A stretch of DNA of 6,409 bases from Elusimicrobiota bacterium (GTDB lineage Bacteria > Elusimicrobiota > Elusimicrobia > UBA1565 > UBA9628). Location: the NCBI GenBank assembly GCA_028871595.1, contig JAGWMT010000185.1, forward strand, positions 1 to 6,409. Reading direction: 5' to 3'. Shown in pieces: positions 5,392-6,409 of the stretch; the stretch's first letter is position 1; each line of letters opens with the position of its first letter. Under the pieces are notes generated by a model, which saw only the letters and a program-made list of their open reading frames with translations, had not been told where the DNA came from and searched no databases. Made by a program: the position numbers and the translations under genes.

Positions 5392-5397
5392 TATACT
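5392..5397 (+). promoter_or_regulatory. Candidate -10 box placed for a leaderless transcript
   Basis: TATACT, the same hexamer as in front of tRNA-Asp, lies only 6 bases before the ATG at 5404. Transcription from it would begin at about 5403-5405, on or next to the start codon, and no Shine-Dalgarno sequence is present. The -35 region is weak. This supports, but does not prove, leaderless translation of the following gene. Confidence 0.4.
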
Positions 5398-5403
5398 GCA
5401 GTC

Positions 5404-5868
5404 ATGAACAGGAACCATTTGACGGCCGCCGTGCTGAGCGGCATGAAGTCGCTGGAGACTCCTCCGGACCAGCCCTGCGCGGACTACCGCGCCCCCGCGC
5501 CCGACCCGAAGGCGCCGAAACTGAAGCTCCGGCCGGGGGACGACCTGGACCTGAGCGAGGCGACGATGGTGGACGCCCCCGGCGACTTGGCGGACTGGCC
5601 GATCACCACCCGGATCACCGAGCTGGACATGACGCCGGACGGCATCGCCGTCGCGTTCTCGAAGCGCGACGGAGAGGGCGGCGGCCCGGCGTGGGGCCCG
5701 ATGCGCTGCCGCCAGCCCCGGGTGGGCGAGACCATCGGCATCTTCGTGGCCGCCGGCAGCCTGCGCCACGTCACCGACGGCGGCAGCCGGTCGCCCGTGA
5801 AGGAACGCTCGAACGTGATCCTGGTCAAGATGCCCGGGGCGGGCGGGGCGTCCTACTCCTTCCCTTGA
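5404..5868 (+). CDS. Uncharacterised 154-residue protein
   Basis: I do not recognise this family. The frame shows the strong GC-ending codon bias of its neighbours and ends cleanly at a TGA, so it is probably a real gene. The N-terminus (MNRNHLTAAVLSGMKSLE) is a short amphipathic stretch without a convincing signal peptide. Residues 20-40 are Pro-rich (TPPDQP, APAPDPKAPKLK). The rest looks like a beta-rich domain: DWPITTRITELDMTPDGIAV (64-83), then AFSKRDG, AWGPM, GETIGIFVAAGSLRHV (108-123) and RSNVILVKM (135-143). There are two Cys (25 and 102) and no clear catalytic motif. ATG 5404 is the first start in frame; Met14 (5443) is an alternative. Neither has an SD. It is transcribed away from the ankyrin gene and converges on the serine hydrolase gene. 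Confidence 0.7.
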   Translation: MNRNHLTAAVLSGMKSLETPPDQPCADYRAPAPDPKAPKLKLRPGDDLDLSEATMVDAPGDLADWPITTRITELDMTPDGIAVAFSKRDGEGGGPAWGPMRCRQPRVGETIGIFVAAGSLRHVTDGGSRSPVKERSNVILVKMPGAGGASYSFP

Positions 5869-5924
5869 TCAGTTTAAGCCGGATGAACAAGAAGCGCGCC
5901 TCGGTGAAGATTTGGTCGAGCGCC

Positions 5925-6002
5925 TTAAGGGTCGATCGCGGCGATCTCGTTGCCCCACTTGAGCGGGCCGGTGACGGACATCATCTGTCCGTCCACGGGC
6001 AT
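5925..6002 (-). other. Small minus-strand reading frame, gene or remnant unclear
   Basis: Between the serine hydrolase stop and the convergent 5404 gene, ATG 6002 to TAA 5925 encodes 25 residues, MPVDGQMMSVTGPLKWGNEI followed by AAIDP. The frame is open upstream past the ATG (…SIGRPYDQS) and its composition looks protein-like rather than random. Directly after the stop, another minus-strand frame reads ALDQIFTEARFLFIRLKL. It could be a small gene downstream of the hydrolase, or the frameshifted remnant of a longer gene. GGGAGG lies 15 bases before the ATG, too far for a good SD. No homology is claimed. Confidence 0.25.
5973..5993. repeat. Short inverted repeat between convergent genes
   Basis: GACGGAC (5973-5979) and GTCCGTC (5987-5993) form a perfect 7-bp stem with a 7-base loop. 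It lies between the convergent 5404 gene and the serine hydrolase gene, where a shared terminator would be expected. No T-run follows on either strand, so an intrinsic terminator call is not supported. It also lies inside the small minus-strand frame, so it may be chance. Confidence 0.35.
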
Positions 6003-6042
6003 CGATTGATCATACGGCCTCCCGATGGACCGGCGAAGGGGC

Positions 6043-6409
6043 TTAGCGGACGGCGACGCCGTGCAGCGCGCTGACGCGGCTGTAGACCAGGTAGGAGACG
6101 TAGCGGATCACGTTGCCGCGCGAGCGCAGCCAGCTGATGTAATGCCGGGCCGGGCTCTGCTTCTCGATGATGCCGACGATCGTGTAGGCGTACTGCCGGC
6201 CGTCGGGCCCCTTGGCCGTGAGCACCCCGATGTCGCCGCACAGATGGCTGGTGCTGCCCGTCTTGCTGTACACCTCCACGTCGTGCGGCAACGGCACGCC
6301 GGAGTGCAGGCGGTCTCTCTTGGGCAGCGCCATCAGGCGCTTGATCTCCGCCGAACCGGGGAGTTCGTCGCGCCAGAGCGCCAGCAGGAAGCGGCTGTAG
6401 TCCCGGGCC
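6043..6409 (-). CDS. Serine hydrolase of the class A beta-lactamase / PBP superfamily, C-terminal part
   Basis: The gene enters from the right edge; 121 residues and the TAA stop (6043-6045) are visible. Members are serine acyl-enzymes acting on beta-lactams or on D-Ala-D-Ala peptides of the cell wall. The KTG motif that lines the active site is present in VYSKTGSTSHLCGDIGVL, followed by the expected strand pair with a turn (PDGRQYAYTIVGIIEK). Ahead of it, ARDYSRFLLALWRDELPGSAEI and LMALPKRDRL match the helices preceding KTG in Beta-lactamase2-type enzymes. The nucleophile SxxK motif, the SDN/SxN motif and any general-base Glu lie outside the window, so true beta-lactamase versus carboxypeptidase-like hydrolase cannot be decided. 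The long C-terminal helix (SWLRSRGNVIRYVSYLVYSR) is typical of chromosomal 'serine hydrolase' relatives. Codon bias matches the host flank. Confidence 0.85.
   Translation of the reverse strand, partial: ARDYSRFLLALWRDELPGSAEIKRLMALPKRDRLHSGVPLPHDVEVYSKTGSTSHLCGDIGVLTAKGPDGRQYAYTIVGIIEKQSPARHYISWLRSRGNVIRYVSYLVYSRVSALHGVAVR

Noticed and set aside
5322..5444. Longer N-terminus for the ankyrin protein
   Set aside because: The 41 extra residues would sit ahead of a clear signal peptide and overlap the divergent gene's start region.
5883..6074. 63-residue plus-strand frame starting MNKKRASVK
   Set aside because: Overlaps the serine hydrolase 3' end, has no clear SD, and its composition looks like antisense.
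1..6409. CRISPR array
   Set aside because: No regularly spaced direct repeats with unique spacers; the only periodic DNA is the ankyrin coding repeat.

Overview
This is a GC-rich bacterial window. The host-like parts (left edge, and everything right of about 3760) use strongly G/C-ending codons. The stretch from about 1725 to 3600 is visibly less GC-rich and carries accessory genes. The tRNA gene encodes its own CCA end, and Shine-Dalgarno (SD) sites of the AGGAGG type are present. Nothing fixes the lineage.

Left flank (1-540): the 3' end of a major facilitator transporter gene, then a complete tRNA-Asp(GUC) gene with an extended -10 promoter. Directly behind the tRNA are a strong intrinsic terminator (571-618) and a tyrosine recombinase gene reading away from it (684-1724). 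This is the classic layout of an element integrated at a tRNA 3' end. No second copy of the tRNA 3' end was found in the window, so the far attachment site is missing, degraded or outside.

Accessory block (about 541-3720): behind the integrase lie four gene groups of toxin-antitoxin or toxin-antitoxin-like type. The first is an intact ParD/ParE pair with its own promoter and a perfect 9-bp operator-like palindrome. The second, on the minus strand, is an intact AbiEi-type antitoxin followed by an AbiEii-type nucleotidyltransferase toxin that has lost both ends. The third and fourth are a plus-strand DUF4160 gene with a shortened N-terminus and an overlapping DUF2442-like gene whose C-terminus looks lost. 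Group boundaries coincide with truncations, so the block reads as a mosaic of deletions in which antitoxins survived better than toxins.

Right flank (3759-6409): a minus-strand gene for an exported ankyrin-repeat protein of 520 residues, built from three related blocks of about 180-190 residues. It is divergent from an unrecognised 154-residue protein gene that may be translated from a leaderless mRNA. Next is a short convergent interval with an inverted repeat and a small minus-strand reading frame of unclear status. At the right edge is the C-terminal part of a serine hydrolase of the class A beta-lactamase / penicillin-binding superfamily, recognised by its KTG motif.
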